Shown one piece after another: positions 26,091 to 41,881 of a stretch of 64,000 nt of DNA. The stretch lies in the NCBI GenBank assembly GCA_964036275.1, contig OZ038433.1, positions 5,683,048 through 5,747,047 on the forward strand, in the 5' to 3' direction. Made by a program: the position numbers and the translations under genes. The notes below the pieces were generated by a model that worked only from the letters and a program-made list of their open reading frames with translations, had not been told where the DNA came from and made no database searches. Source of the stretch: Litoditis marina (taxonomy: Eukaryota; Nematoda; Chromadorea; Rhabditida; Rhabditidae). Numbering within the stretch: position 1 is the first letter of the stretch; each line of letters begins with the position of its first letter.

Positions 26091-29000
26091 CTATACTTGA
26101 CTATGCTCCCTCATGTCTCTCATCCTACTTCGACTGCTTCGTGAATTAGCCCTGTGCAATGGGCCCATACTCTTTGACCTCTTCTGTTGGCCGTCTTCAG
26201 AAGCCTTCCTAGCCGTCACACTGCCCGTCCGTCGACCATCGTGCAACGGAGCCCCGATGGCATCAATTACGCCAGAGTGATACCTGTAGAATAATGAGAT
26301 TATGAATATTTCCAACATTTTCAGATTGGATATTTTTTGGTTCAAAGGACTTTTAATTCCAGATTTACAAAGGCGGCTATATCAACGTTAACATGCGAAT
26401 GAGAAAATAACAAATCAAGAAACATACAAAATAACTTTTGCTATAGCAGAGAATAGACAGAATCAGCAGATACATGTGATAATTCAAACCATTCAGTAAA
26501 ATCATTGTGAACAAAAATCAAAACTCACATTGCAGTGCTACTGGCACGTAGAGTATTGTACGGACTCGCCACAAATATGTTATTGGGTGATTTTCTATGT
26601 AATGACAAAGTGGAGCAGCCAGGAATTCTGAAAACAAAAACTTTAGTTGTTCATAGTTGTCTGCGTCTCAAACAGAAAAGTAGATCAAAAATACAAAACA
26701 CGCCTCGTTTTACCGAGACAAACTGACAAATAATGAATTCTATTTTTGAGAACTTTTAAAAAAGGAAGCTGTTTGCATCAGAAAAAGGCAAAATGTTCTC
26801 AATAATGGGGAAGTATGAGTTTGTTTTGTGAATTCGCAGAGCTATTTGAACAACTTTTACTTTACAGGAGTATGGACTTACACTGGTGGATAAAGTTTCT
26901 TCTCATCGTGAGGTCTGACCATTGACGAATGAGCATACGGGTTCTCGAGCACCGGATAGGCGGGGGGAGGCAGGGGCTGATACGGACTTTTCTCAAAGAT
27001 TGGAGGGGGATTCTGGAAAATTAGGCTCCATGCTCCATAGTTAGTTATCGGCCAAGGGCCAAAAAGCTTCAAGGTTGGAGGTGACAGCTCGATGAAATAC
27101 ACCCTACCCTACAGCCAGCACCCAGCATTCACCCCTTCACCGTAGTATAAACTACAATACAACATTAATAATTAAAGAATGACGATTATGTGCTCCGATC
27201 TCAACGCTTCAGTCCTTTAAACTGCAATACATTTTTCAATTGCACTTTAAAGGACTGATGCGCCGAGATTGGAGCACATAATCGTCCTGCTTTAAATAGA
27301 ACAAACTCGGTTTAAGTTTTTTATGAAAACATTTTCTTACACAAAATCTAAGCAGTAAATGAAAATCCAGCTTAAAACAGTTTTTATACATACAAACCCG
27401 ACAATACTGACCTTCGACTACGTGTTTATGTGATGTGATCGAGAGAAAAGCAACAACTGACGTACTAATTGGATCAAATTACAATGTCGAAAACTGACAA
27501 AAGACAAAACAAAACTCACCCTATAATATGTTGTTATGGTGGTTAGACGAGCAGGTTCATCGTGCCGTTTTGTGTGATGCAGATAGAGTTTGAAGAACTG
27601 AATAAAATAATTACAGTTAGCATACATCTGGCTAAACAAATTGAACAGTCTTAACAGATGCAGGTTCAGTTTCCTGAATCTCAACTCAGCAGTCGCATGT
27701 CCCAGGTACATAAACGGGACGTCCCATGTCCCGGTACTGTCCCGGGACGGTACCAAGAATTACGGTAGAAATGGAGCAGATTTGCATAAATGATGACAAA
27801 AATTCTCCTCGATCCTGACTTATATATGCAAATATGCTCCATTTCTACCGTAATTTTTGGTACCGTCCCGGGCCGGGACAGTACCGGGACATGGGACGTC
27901 CCGTTCTTGTACCGGGGACATGCAGTCGCCTGAGAAGCTCAACTGCCTACTCGTTGTCGTTGGTTTACTGGTCATAACACACGTTTTATAGAAAAAATCA
28001 TAAAAACTAGAACATTATTTGTAGGAATCACGCCCCGCCCACAATATTTCTACTGAAACAACCAAACAACTCACATCCGAGGTATAAAGGGCGTAGAATA
28101 AAGAGGTCAGCAGAAGAATGGCTCCTAATATCAATAGGAATGGTCCGGCTATTTGGATTGGAGGCGGTTTATGGAGACGATCGGTAGACCACGTCCAGAA
28201 TGGACTGTCGTACATGACAAAATATCCCATATATACCTGAAAACATACGTCAGTTCAGTTGTTCAAGCAGTCAGAAAAATTCGAAAAACTCCTTTTTTTA
28301 GCTGATATAGAGAAAAATGACAGATTGTTTCACGAATTCGCGTATTTGGGTATATGGAACAAATAACTGGTTCATATACCATTACAAACGATAACATCAA
28401 CGTAACGCACTTTAGTTTGAAGAAAAGCAACCGCTGTTCCAAAGTACGTTATCTCGTAAACGTCCTATAGATGCAACCTTGAAAACCAAACTGACCATCA
28501 GAAGTCCACCAAGTATAAGGAAAATGCCAAACGCGCTAGTACAAACTACAGAAGAGGACCCTCGAAACTTGCTGAAAGCGAGACTGTGTTTAGTATTTGA
28601 CTCGTGGAATGAGTATAGGCTTTTGGCATTTTACCAGCATTAAATAACAAGAATTTAATTGTGACAACACATAAAATGATAGAATAACAGTTTAATTAAA
28701 GTGGGAAAGGTGTAAAGAACTGTTAACCACGAAAGCACATGAATAACTCACGTGGTTCTGTAAGGGAAGAATCCAAAATGAGCTGGGAAAAGTATGTCCC
28801 ATCCTTTGGGATAGTAATAGAAGTATGGATCTCTCTGGGCCATCGGACCAAAATGCAGAACGCGTTGATTTCCTGAATCGAGCAACTGAATGAATCGAAT
28901 GAATGAAATTACGTAATCATTCGCTTTCTCCCTTTCTCGCGAATAAAAAGTCTATCTCCTCTCACAGATTCTACAAAAACAAGTCGAGGCATAATTTAAT

Positions 29001-29582
29001 ATCATAAAAAACTTGATGCAACCTTCTACCCCACGACCCATGATTCTCCTATGTACAACATGAGTCTGTAGCAAAATGAACTCACCAGTCCATTGAGAAG
29101 GATCCAGCTCTCCAACCTGCACCATCTCGTCTTTTTTGTGGACAACTTGATGGAGTTTATCTGAAAAGTATGTATTATGAGAACAGTTGACTTCTTGACT
29201 AGCATCTCACTACCAGCATGAGTTTGAGTTTGAACAATTTCAGACTTACAAATAGGGGAGGTAGGCACTCCAGTAAAGTTTTCCGAATACGGAAAAGTCA
29301 CAACAAATTAGCACTCAGGCAGGCTTTTTGACAATATCGGAAATTTGGCGTATTTTTGATGCTAAATCGATATTTAAATACGATACCCTTTTGTGAAATA
29401 GCTACACCTTACTGGTGTATGATACAGGTCTAGCTCCAAATGTTTAAAGTTGGTCGCTTACTCTGTGCCCTTCTTTTCCTCTTCTGATGCTGTCGTTCTG
29501 GTTGTTGGGAGAAGAATAGATGAGTACGAACTCTTTCCGGATTCCCGCTCGAAGCGGTAGGCCGACCTCTCTTACCGCCCAT
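26091..29582 (-). CDS. Two-pass membrane protein of unknown function (9 exons, 351 aa)
   Basis: Exons: 29582-29462, 29160-29086, 28872-28752, 28571-28496, 28236-28075, 27597-27520, 27012-26882, 26627-26529, 26283-26091; total 1056 nt, every junction in phase. The start follows a TTTTTTTAG acceptor directly. The N-terminus is basic (MGGKRGRPTASS, then QHQKRKRRAQ). A hydrophobic segment CTSAFGIFLILGGLLMVYMG and a second, IAGPFLLILGAILLLTSLFY, are separated by about 30 residues with Trp and Pro. The tail is long, proline rich (YQPLPPPAYPV) and then Ser/Arg rich, ending in S-Q-V, which fits a class I PDZ-binding terminus. The layout loosely recalls TMEM200-type proteins, but I cannot assign a family. 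It is upstream of pmk-3 on the same strand, so it may be the first gene of the same transcription unit. Confidence 0.8.
27173..27295. repeat. 120 bp palindromic element, family 2 copy 1
   Basis: The ends contain GACGATTATGTG and CACATAATCGTC. The inner arms CCTTTAAACTGCAATA and the loosely complementary CACTTTAAAGG give a near-complete hairpin. Two other copies are at 46045-46167 and 49113-49240. In an intron of the two-TM gene. Confidence 0.85.
27699..27925. repeat. 225 bp GC-rich inverted-repeat element
   Basis: Arms of roughly 95 bp: the left contains GGGACGTCCCATGTCCCGG and GGTACCAAGAATTACGG, the right contains their reverse complements, around a centre near 27810. Within each arm there are further CCCGGG/GGGACG palindromes. 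Non-coding, in intron 5 of the two-TM gene. Confidence 0.8.
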
Positions 29583-31330
29583 CTAAAAAAAGAAACACTT
29601 TCAACATTGAACTGCAGACCACACACATTTGATTGTTCGGAAAGGAATAAACACAAAACATAGGCTCGACTACATACTCTTTCTCATTCCTATGTGGACT
29701 CCGACAGTACGAATTCGACACCGGGTTATTTTAAATTTAAATATGTTAATTTGTATTTTGGAGAGCTCTAAGACTTAAGCGATTCTGTACCCATATTTTA
29801 TAGAGAGTTTCTTTAAATTCGATGCTTTCGTTGAAGAACGAACGTTCATCCAAAAATTCTGAAGCATACTGTAACAATCCACGTAGAAATGATTAGGACT
29901 ATATGATATTCAATTATATTGCTGGGACACACGGTTAGCACTAGTTCTCTCTACAATGTAACAAACCTAAAGTTAATAAGACTAGATAGAACATGCTCAT
30001 GATTCTAACTAATACTGACATTGTCGTATTTTACCCATCTTCACTTTCTTCTGAAGAAGTTGTATCTACGAAATAGTACTATCCGTTCTCGCTCGAAAAC
30101 CAAATGTAGCCAAAACCCACCATCTTGAAGTCCTTCCTGTTGGGATTTCTTCACCCAGATATCATAAACTTCAGTATGAACTCGTGAATAGGATCCTCGG
30201 AGTATCAACCAGTTTGCTGGGATGAAAAGGGGTCAGAAAAACGTAGGCAGCATGCAGATCTGCCGGGGCCTGAGGCAATTTTGTGGCCAACATATGGTTG
30301 CTGGAGGCGCCGTAAGAATCGCAGTTGTTCTCGCGACATCATGAGAGCACATGCACCGAAAGGCGCGAGAGATAGGGGCTGCCGCGAGGACGGCGACTTC
30401 AATCCATTATTTCGCCGCGCGCGGCGAGAAAATTGCATACACTTTCATACACCTGAGCCTTTCTGCAAGTTTGAGACGTTTTTCAGTGAGTTGTCTTCAA
30501 CATCACAGTAGAAATTGAGTTGCAAAGATGTTTTGAATGTTTAAAATCAATTGAATCATCCAAGCATCAAGTAACTTGTGAACTGGAAATTTCAACTTGC
30601 TTGTTGTGCGTCGCCGCACGCGGCATTCTCACCGCCCGTCTCGGGGAAATTGCAGAATTCGCTCATTTTCCGCTTTTAATTTTTCTTTGCAGTTTAATTT
30701 TTAACTTTATTCTTGTATATGAAGTTCAGTGAAAAACCCTCGATCAGTGATTTTATGAGCTGCCTATCTTTTTCGACCGCTTTAGCTAGATGGATTTTGA
30801 ATTTATATTGTTTAATAAGCTGCGCTTCAGAGCTCCAGCTTGTGGATTTATCTCACACCTGTCGTTGTAGGTCTTACGTTAATATTAAGTACACTTATGT
30901 TTCGTTCGTGTTAACTAACTGTATTGTTGAGTGCTTTCAGTTCAGAAAGACGCCCACAGTCAACTTGATCTGTACTTTCACTCTGCGAAACTATTGAATC
31001 GTTCGAAAAACGAAGAACTTCTCTCCGCTTTTTTCTGAACCGAACTGAAATAAGTAATTTCTGATATCAATTTATAAGTTTGACGCATTTCAATGAAGAA
31101 ACAGGTTCCTTTCTATCTTCCTAATGAATAGTGGAATAGCCGAAAACGTTAGGTAGTATTAGATGGTGTGTCGTGGGCGACTTCCGCCTCAATACATCAA
31201 CTTCACTTTTCATTCGTTCAAACTATTCGTTAGTCGTTAGTACTCCTGAATATGTCTTTTTTATTGATTTGCTGATTGCTGACACTATATTCCTACCTTC
31301 AGGGTAGCACTAAGGCCGGGTGGATTCACA
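29583..31330. promoter_or_regulatory. Divergent intergenic region, likely containing promoters in both directions
   Basis: 1.75 kb between the start of the two-TM gene (minus) and isp-1 (plus). It should hold the promoters of isp-1 and of the putative kinase operon. A GC-rich palindrome (CCGCGCGCGGCG near 30416) stands out in AT-rich DNA. ACCTTCAG at 31295-31302, 28 bases before the isp-1 ATG, is a candidate trans-splice acceptor. No gene is seen. Confidence 0.55.
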
Positions 31331-35213
<3,883 letters not shown>

Positions 35214-37285
35214 ATTCGATATTGTAGCTCTAGATTTGAATGAAAATATAGTACGACGTGTATTTCATTAAATATAAATTGTTCTGGTCTAGTTTATAGT
35301 TCCATAGTGTATAAAATTTAATAGGGTCGCGATCGTACTATGCAATGTTATCGAGTGTTTGAGAATACAAATGTTCTGATATGAAGTTTTAACAGTTTGA
35401 AATGTTGAAGCAGTCAGTATAAGTGTAAGCTTAGGCTCGTCAACTTAATTCTAATTTGTGGGGCATGAGCTAAGGAACTACTTGTTCTGTTTTTCAGCTT
35501 ATTCGTCCGAATAACCTAAAACTTCATAGTGGCATATCTGTCTATGATTATACCGTAGGTTTCCGCATTTGCAATAGCGAGACAAGATACAGCAGTTCAG
35601 GCATTCATTCAGTCTACTACAGTCTTTTCCTGGTTATTAAGGCGTAACCTATACGAAATATCAGATATTAACACATTTCCAACCTCTTTCTGTCCGAGTG
35701 ACAGCTCATCCTTTGGGTTCAGCCATGACTAACCTCTCTGTGAAGGTCACCCGTATTGATTACAAACATATGCGCCAACCTGTTCTCCCGAAGAGTAGAG
35801 TAGTGATAAACAATTTCAACACATGATGCTAGTTGCCAACTTGCATCTACGTCTTATCGATGCTTTTACAATTTATATTTTTCACAAAACAACACATTTG
35901 TTTGTTGCTTCACTCCTGAAACAGGTTATGACCGTTACACCATTATAGAGTATCATTAGGAAAGCGCAAAGTGTTTTGCGATTTTTCATGTGTGCTACAC
36001 GTCCAGAGCTTTAACCAGCTGGTTTCAACTAGATTGATTACTGTATTTTGCCAACCGTTTTGTTCAAATGGAAACTAGAGTGGGTGCTAGCAATATCATC
36101 GCTCTTCCCAAAAGGAAGCCAATATCTGTATGTGACTTCCACTGTGTTATAGCTTGATCCCGTGGCTTTTCGAGTGAACTCGTGAATTATGGTGTAAATC
36201 GAGTTCAAACTACAAGCAAGAGTTGAACACTCCCCATACGTTTCTTCCCATCGAAAGTATATTTCCTCTGAAAAAGTAGCACCGGTCCTTTAATTGTCAC
36301 TGGGTCAGTCCGAGTGCTGATAAGCATGTCGGTGTAGCCAGGTCTGTTTGTTCTAAATATCGATTTGTATGGTCGTCTTGCTAAGTTTCACGCTTTTTTG
36401 TTTGTCTTTCTTGGGAACAGCTGTCTGTGTATTACATGCAAAGTTAGCCGCAATTGCAATTTCAGGTTTTATTCTCTCTTCATGTGAAATTGCTTGTAAA
36501 ATACTAGTGATTTTACAGTTCTTGGCTAAATATTTTGGAAAATATGTAATTTTTACATATAACCACAGAAGTGCACATTTCGAAACACCGCCTTCACGAA
36601 GAACAGCTATTAAGACGTTCTAAAAGTTGAAACTTTCCTATTCTGAGAAAATGGAATGATATAATCTTAGAACTGTGAGAAATTCCCGTTCTATTTTTTG
36701 GTGATGTTTTGTTTTCATCAGTAGTTCTCACAAATAAATATTCTTTTGCATCACATCACAATGGAATATCGTGGACCGTTCCCGGTGTGAAGTTCTCTTA
36801 CTAGTTCCCAAAACTACCCCCAACACGTTTTTCTTATAATTATATGGGTTTAATATGAACCTTTGTGTGAGAATTCACCGATAGTCTATTCTCTTTCCAT
36901 CAGATGATCGCAACACTTGTTTTGATGACATTTTGTTTCTAAGTTTGTACTTTTACATTGAAACTGCGTCTCATCTGGCGACTGATGTAGAATTTTTGAA
37001 TGTATACTGTAAAATGTGTTTGTTAATACTTTCAAAATAAGCCAAAAATTTTCCCGGTGGATTGGTTCTTTTTTGACAACTTGTTTGTTCAAGCCATTTC
37101 AGCTGGGCTGATCGATTACAATACATAATATGGTGTCCGTATTTGAATAGAGAGTTGTTCAATTGTCACAATAGGATTCCAACGGCGCCCCACCGCCACA
37201 AAACTATCTGAACACTCACTTTTCGCTCATTCTCCTTTTTTCCACGATTCACTGTTTTGCGGGGTATGTCGAGTGACCAAATCGT

Positions 37286-37369
37286 TATTGTAGTTTGATT
37301 ACGAAACCCGCCGTAATTCACGCATTCTGACCGAAAAGCAACGACTTCAAACTACGAACTACAAATACG
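37286..37369. repeat. TGTAGTTTGATC palindrome family copy
   Basis: TTGTAGTTTGATTACG at the left, CTTCAAACTACGAACTACAA at the right. Confidence 0.7.
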
Positions 37370-37537
37370 GAAGACTCTTTCCCCCAACTCCCAGCGCCCT
37401 TTTGACGCCAACAACACCTTCACACAACACTCAGTGATACGGGAGAAAAATAATACTTGTATAGGCATGTATAGTAAAGATCTCTAGGGTTAGCTCGTGC
37501 CAAATGAAGCAACTAATTGAAGCTATGTTTAACACCG

Positions 37538-37706
37538 CTGTGTTTGTAGTTTGATCTCGCTGCTTTTTGGACAATCAGACTCCAACTTGTTTCAGCAATT
37601 TCAATGAGGAACCATGCTAAAAATTCACGTTTTGCTCAATTAAACCTTTTCTGAGCAAAATATAGATTATATATGTATCTAAATTTCACTGTGTTCAAAC
37701 TACAGA
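37538..37706. repeat. TGTAGTTTGATC palindrome family copy, expanded or interrupted
   Basis: The left arm TTTGTAGTTTGATCTCGCTG is intact; a matching GTTCAAACTACAG lies about 150 bp away. Either a copy interrupted by other sequence or two partial copies. Confidence 0.45.
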
Positions 37707-38342
37707 GACATCATGATGACACTAAGCATGTCTGCGCTAAAGCTGAAGTAGGCAAATGAAGTGGTTCTGGTTCAAATCTGCTCTGTTTGTGTGGGATCTC
37801 GGCTGTATACCATATTTGAACGTTCTCTTGTTTTTTTTTCGGTTTAGCTTTCTCTTTTATGTGAAAGTGGTGAATTAGTGTTTCTCAATAACCGTAATCT
37901 GTTTATGTTTCGTGAACATTTGAACTTTGATGGCTTATTTTCTCGAAGAAAAAGTTGTTACAGAATGATTTGAAGACCTCGCCATTTCACAATTTCCCGA
38001 AAAAATCGATATCATGAATTTTCATTTCCGGCTTCATAAATATAAATTCACGTCCATGAAACGTAGTTGTTAAATTCACGTGAACGTTAATAACATTTCA
38101 ACATTAAACTAAAGAACACTTGTATTGTGATTCACCACCCTCCTGCAAACGGTCTCTTTCAAAACAAAAGTGTTGCCATTCTGTCCATTCTTTTGTCTTC
38201 TTTTTTGAATACTTCGGAACTGCGTAACCTTAAAATAAACTCTATTTTATTCCTATATATTTATATTTGTATTTTATGTATATATTTATCCTGGTTGCAA
38301 AATGATTCTCCTGTCTCCTGAATTGTTTTAACTTTTTTTCAG

Positions 38343-41133
38343 ATGGCCAACTTGAATCTTTCGGCTTTCAAGTACCCGATAGGATTCATTCGAGTTATCG
38401 AGTTTGTGAGTTGACAAGTTTTTCACGACTGATTACGAGAGAATAATTTCCATGGTTGTCTTTCACTTGCATCAGAACAAGATTTAATTAATTGAATAGT
38501 TTCCTGCTCGATTATACAACCACTCTCCGATGCGAAATTACTTCAGAATTCCTTTTTAAGAAACTGTGGGACCGTCTGCGGAAACTTTTAATGTTGTCGC
38601 GCTCTGCCGTGTCAGTAGTTTGACCCCGCCGCAAAGCACAATTCGAAAGTTGTGATGTGTATACAGATCAAACTACAACTTTTACATCGTATGTATTCCA
38701 GCTTTTCATTGTGATTGCTATAGCGGCAGTGAATAGCTGGTCAGTTACCCTCACCTATGGATGTCCAAACAGCAACAGCACTGAAGTTTATAGCGGAAAG
38801 GCAGCTACGTTCACGTGAGTCACGTGAGATAATCACGTAATTGATATAGCAGATCAGAAATAGAGAAAGTATAATACGGTAAATTATTAGTAAGAATACA
38901 TATAGCACGGTTTGTCTGTACCCTTAAAACGTCGAAATTCTTCTGACTTTGGAACAACATAATAGGAGGCATCGTCCCATAGGACAGCGGAAATTCAAAA
39001 TTCTCCGTTCTATATCCACTTCACCTTCAAATGATAGGAACGATAGGCGGAAAAACCTAATCACGATCAGTGATGATAATTTTATAACTCCAAAAGGTAG
39101 GTATTGATGTTATCGGAAATAAATAATGCCGCTTTCAGACTAACGAATGTTGAATTACCGTCATGTGAAGATGACCTGAATTCTAAGAAAACACTATGGA
39201 CGGACGAGTACAATGCTGGAGGGTTGGTTCTGTAGATTTCTTTCGCTTTCGGCGTTTTCGGCGTGTTTTTCAGTTAGCTATACTTCAATCCTCACACCAG
39301 TTCACCACCTATGATAATCTGTCACCAGAAGTTCTACTTCGCCACAAACATATAACAAGTCATAAAATGTTCTGACGAAATGTATGGGGATTCGCGTATA
39401 AATCAGAAATCATGAATTACGAAAAACGGAGAAGTCAAACTACAAACACAGCAGAAGACTTACATGTACCGTTTTGGGTTTTTAGCCTGCCCTTCTTTGA
39501 CGGGACCCAATATTCTCATGAGTTGTTCTCATGAGTTCCACTCATTGGGTTTTGTTAGTACAACAAAATTGACTTGAAATAAATTTAAATAAAGAGGTTT
39601 TTTTAGAAGTCTAGAACTTATGATTATCTGTCACCAGCAAAATGTTTCCTTTCCAGAAGTGCCGGGTTCTTCTATTTTGTCAACGTGGCTGCTCTCATTT
39701 ACGTATTGGTCATCACATTTGTTTATGTTGTCTTTTGGGACCTGTACCAGAATGAGAAGAAGTTCGCCCTTGTGGTGAGTTTCGAATTCTTTTTGAGTGG
39801 AAAACCTAGAACCACTTTATATGAGTAGTATATTTGTACTTCACAAAAATAAGTACACATTGTCACGACAAGTATTCAAGTTCTAATGTGTTTTACACCA
39901 CGAGTGTCCAGAAACGTTGAGTTGTAGTTTGATATATGCATACACCATAGACTGAAAACCGCTCGAATCATCACTGATCAAACTATAAACACAGCAGACA
40001 TCGAACCAAAATTTATAGTTCCAATTCCCTATAAAGTCCCTGCAAAAGTCCTTATAAAAATTTGCATCTTTTCAGGATCTCGGTATGACTGCCCTTTTCT
40101 TCGTTTTGTTCTTTTTCTCTTCTTCTATTTGGTGGGCTGGCGCCAATACGATAGGAACCGCGACAAGGTTGGTTTTGAATTGACAGCTTGTGGGCGTGGC
40201 CTGTGCACACCTGGACAACCCGTACTAAATACGGCGCACCGCCCATTCTATTTGAATAGGAGGCAGCTTTTGTCAGCTTCGGTGATTTCGGTTTCGCCAT
40301 TGCAACTATCCTGGATGACAGCTCATTTGTCGTAAAGCCAGGAGATGTTCTGCATTGAAAGCCAAATTTTTGGGTACCCTATTCAGGGTAAAAAGTAATA
40401 GTATTTCGACAAATTCTAATATAAAAGTTACGACAAACACATACATGGTTAATCTGGGTTTTTCACGATTAGAAAGTGAATCTGATATGGTACATACATA
40501 CTACTAACCCAATACATTTTGAAGAGGGAAGAGGCTTGTCTACCACGCGGATACCTGTAAACAGTGCTAGTGGAGATATACCTTTTATGAACTGTATCAT
40601 AAACGAACGATTTCAGTGAAGACACTGTGACTTTCCTCTTGACGGAAAACAAAGCCTTCTGGAATGAGGGATCGTCCACTTTGGAGCGGGACACCAACAA
40701 CGGAAAACTGACCATATCTGTGGTAGGTCATCATTTTCGTTACTTGCTCCATGATGAGTCCCTGTGAAATTTGCCCACAAGGAACACGTCATTGTCCTGT
40801 CTTTTGAACACACCATGAACTTTTGCTTACAAAAATCCATAATCTTTCTTCAGGTAGCTTTAGTACACATTATTCCTACGTAGCTTCATAGAATGCAAAA
40901 TCCCCAAAGAGTGTAATCTAAGGCTTTCTGTGATTCAATTAGAATTCGAAACACTCATAATATTGCAATGTATACTGTAGGAGTGCACGTAGGAATGAAA
41001 ATGACTATACTACGTACACCCTTATTTTCAGCTGTGCGACTGGGTGTGTGTACTGGCCTTCGCCTTCAACTCTTGGTTCGTCTGGAAGGAGGTAGTTCCC
41101 CGACAAGCGGAAAATCCTAGCCAAATCGCATAA
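38343..41133 (+). CDS. sph-1: Synaptophysin/synaptogyrin-family vesicle membrane protein (7 exons, 225 aa)
   Basis: Small four-TM MARVEL-type protein of secretory or synaptic vesicles. Exons: 38343-38405, 38702-38814, 39139-39222, 39657-39774, 40076-40167, 40617-40722, 41032-41133; total 678 nt, in frame. The start ATG directly follows TTTTTTTCAG. TM1 spans about residues 14-35 (FIRVIEFLFIVIAIAAV), followed by a loop with two cysteines (TYGCPN and LPSCEDD). TM2 contains FYFVNVAALIYVLVITFVY, TM3 LGMTALFFVLFFFSSSIWWAG, TM4 DWVCVLAFAFNSWFVW; the tail is short. The pattern and size fit nematode synaptophysin. I use sph-1 because I recall that gene next to isp-1 in C. elegans; the symbol rests on that synteny. 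Intron 5 carries a dispersed repeat. Confidence 0.85.
38614..38679. repeat. TGTAGTTTGATC palindrome family copy
   Basis: GTAGTTTGACCCCG at the left and CAGATCAAACTACAAC at the right, in intron 1 of the synaptophysin gene. Confidence 0.7.
39921..39993. repeat. TGTAGTTTGATC palindrome family copy
   Basis: GTTGTAGTTTGATA at the left, GATCAAACTATAAACACAG at the right, in intron 4 of the synaptophysin gene. Confidence 0.7.
40177..40380 (-). repeat. 204 bp dispersed repeat, copy 2 (inverted)
   Basis: Reverse complement of 1181-1384 with scattered differences: AATTGACAGCTTGTGGGCG at its left, GCCAAATTTTTGGGTACCC at its right. It starts nine bases after the splice donor of exon 5 of the synaptophysin gene. 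Confidence 0.6.
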
Positions 41134-41881
41134 TTTCACGTACTTTTTCACGTTTTTCACGTTTTCACGTTCACATGCGTTTCATTTCGAACCAGTTTTC
41201 ATTCCCTTTTTATAATATTTTTCAATTTTATTTTGGCACGGGATGTTCTTCTATCAATTGAATCACTTTTAACTATTAATGCAAATCATCGTCATATTCA
41301 CAGTTCATATAGTTCAACTATCAAAAGCAGATCGAGCTATCCCATAAATATTCAGAAGAGATTTATCAAAAACTTGGTCCACATGTTAGGCTTTCACTCA
41401 ATATTGATTATGTACCCCTTTCTTTTCAAGTTTCTATAAACTCCTATTAAATTAATAATGTGCCACTAGGTCGTTTCGTTTTGTATGCTATTATTTCATT
41501 TCTACATGTCCCAAAGAATGAATGATAGAAAATGTTCAGTGCTCCGAGTGAAACTTCTGTCGCCATTTGTCTGAAGACTGTCTGCTTTCTGAATGTATAA
41601 TGAATATGTGCTTTTAAATAGCGCAATATTCTGAATTTTCTTTACCAAGAAATACACACTTCTCTATTCCTGATTCATTTCTAAAACAACCTAAACTTCC
41701 TATAGAAGTTTTCCGTCGAAACCAGTTCAGATGTGCTTCATGTCAAACCGAGACCTCGAGAACCCTCGATAATCGAAACCGCAATAATTCACAACTTTTC
41801 GCACGGGTTTTACACCTTTATTTCGCAATGCACGTCAGAAACAAAACAGATATTTTGGATACGGTAGTTATTAGGCGACGT
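41134..41881. other. Convergent 3' ends
   Basis: About 750 bp between the stop of the synaptophysin gene (plus) and the stop of the ABC gene (minus), so mostly 3' UTR. ATTAAA near 41448 could serve the plus gene. AATAAA on the minus strand near 41817-41822 is a good signal for the ABC gene. No other gene is seen. Confidence 0.6.

Larger units (their letters stand above)
35214..38342. other. isp-1 3' flank and upstream region of the synaptophysin gene
   Basis: 3.1 kb without a supported gene. It contains palindrome-family copies at 37286-37369 and 37538-37706 and a half copy near 36180-36215. Short open frames here show no family resemblance. Promoter elements of the downstream gene presumably lie in the right part. 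Confidence 0.5.
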
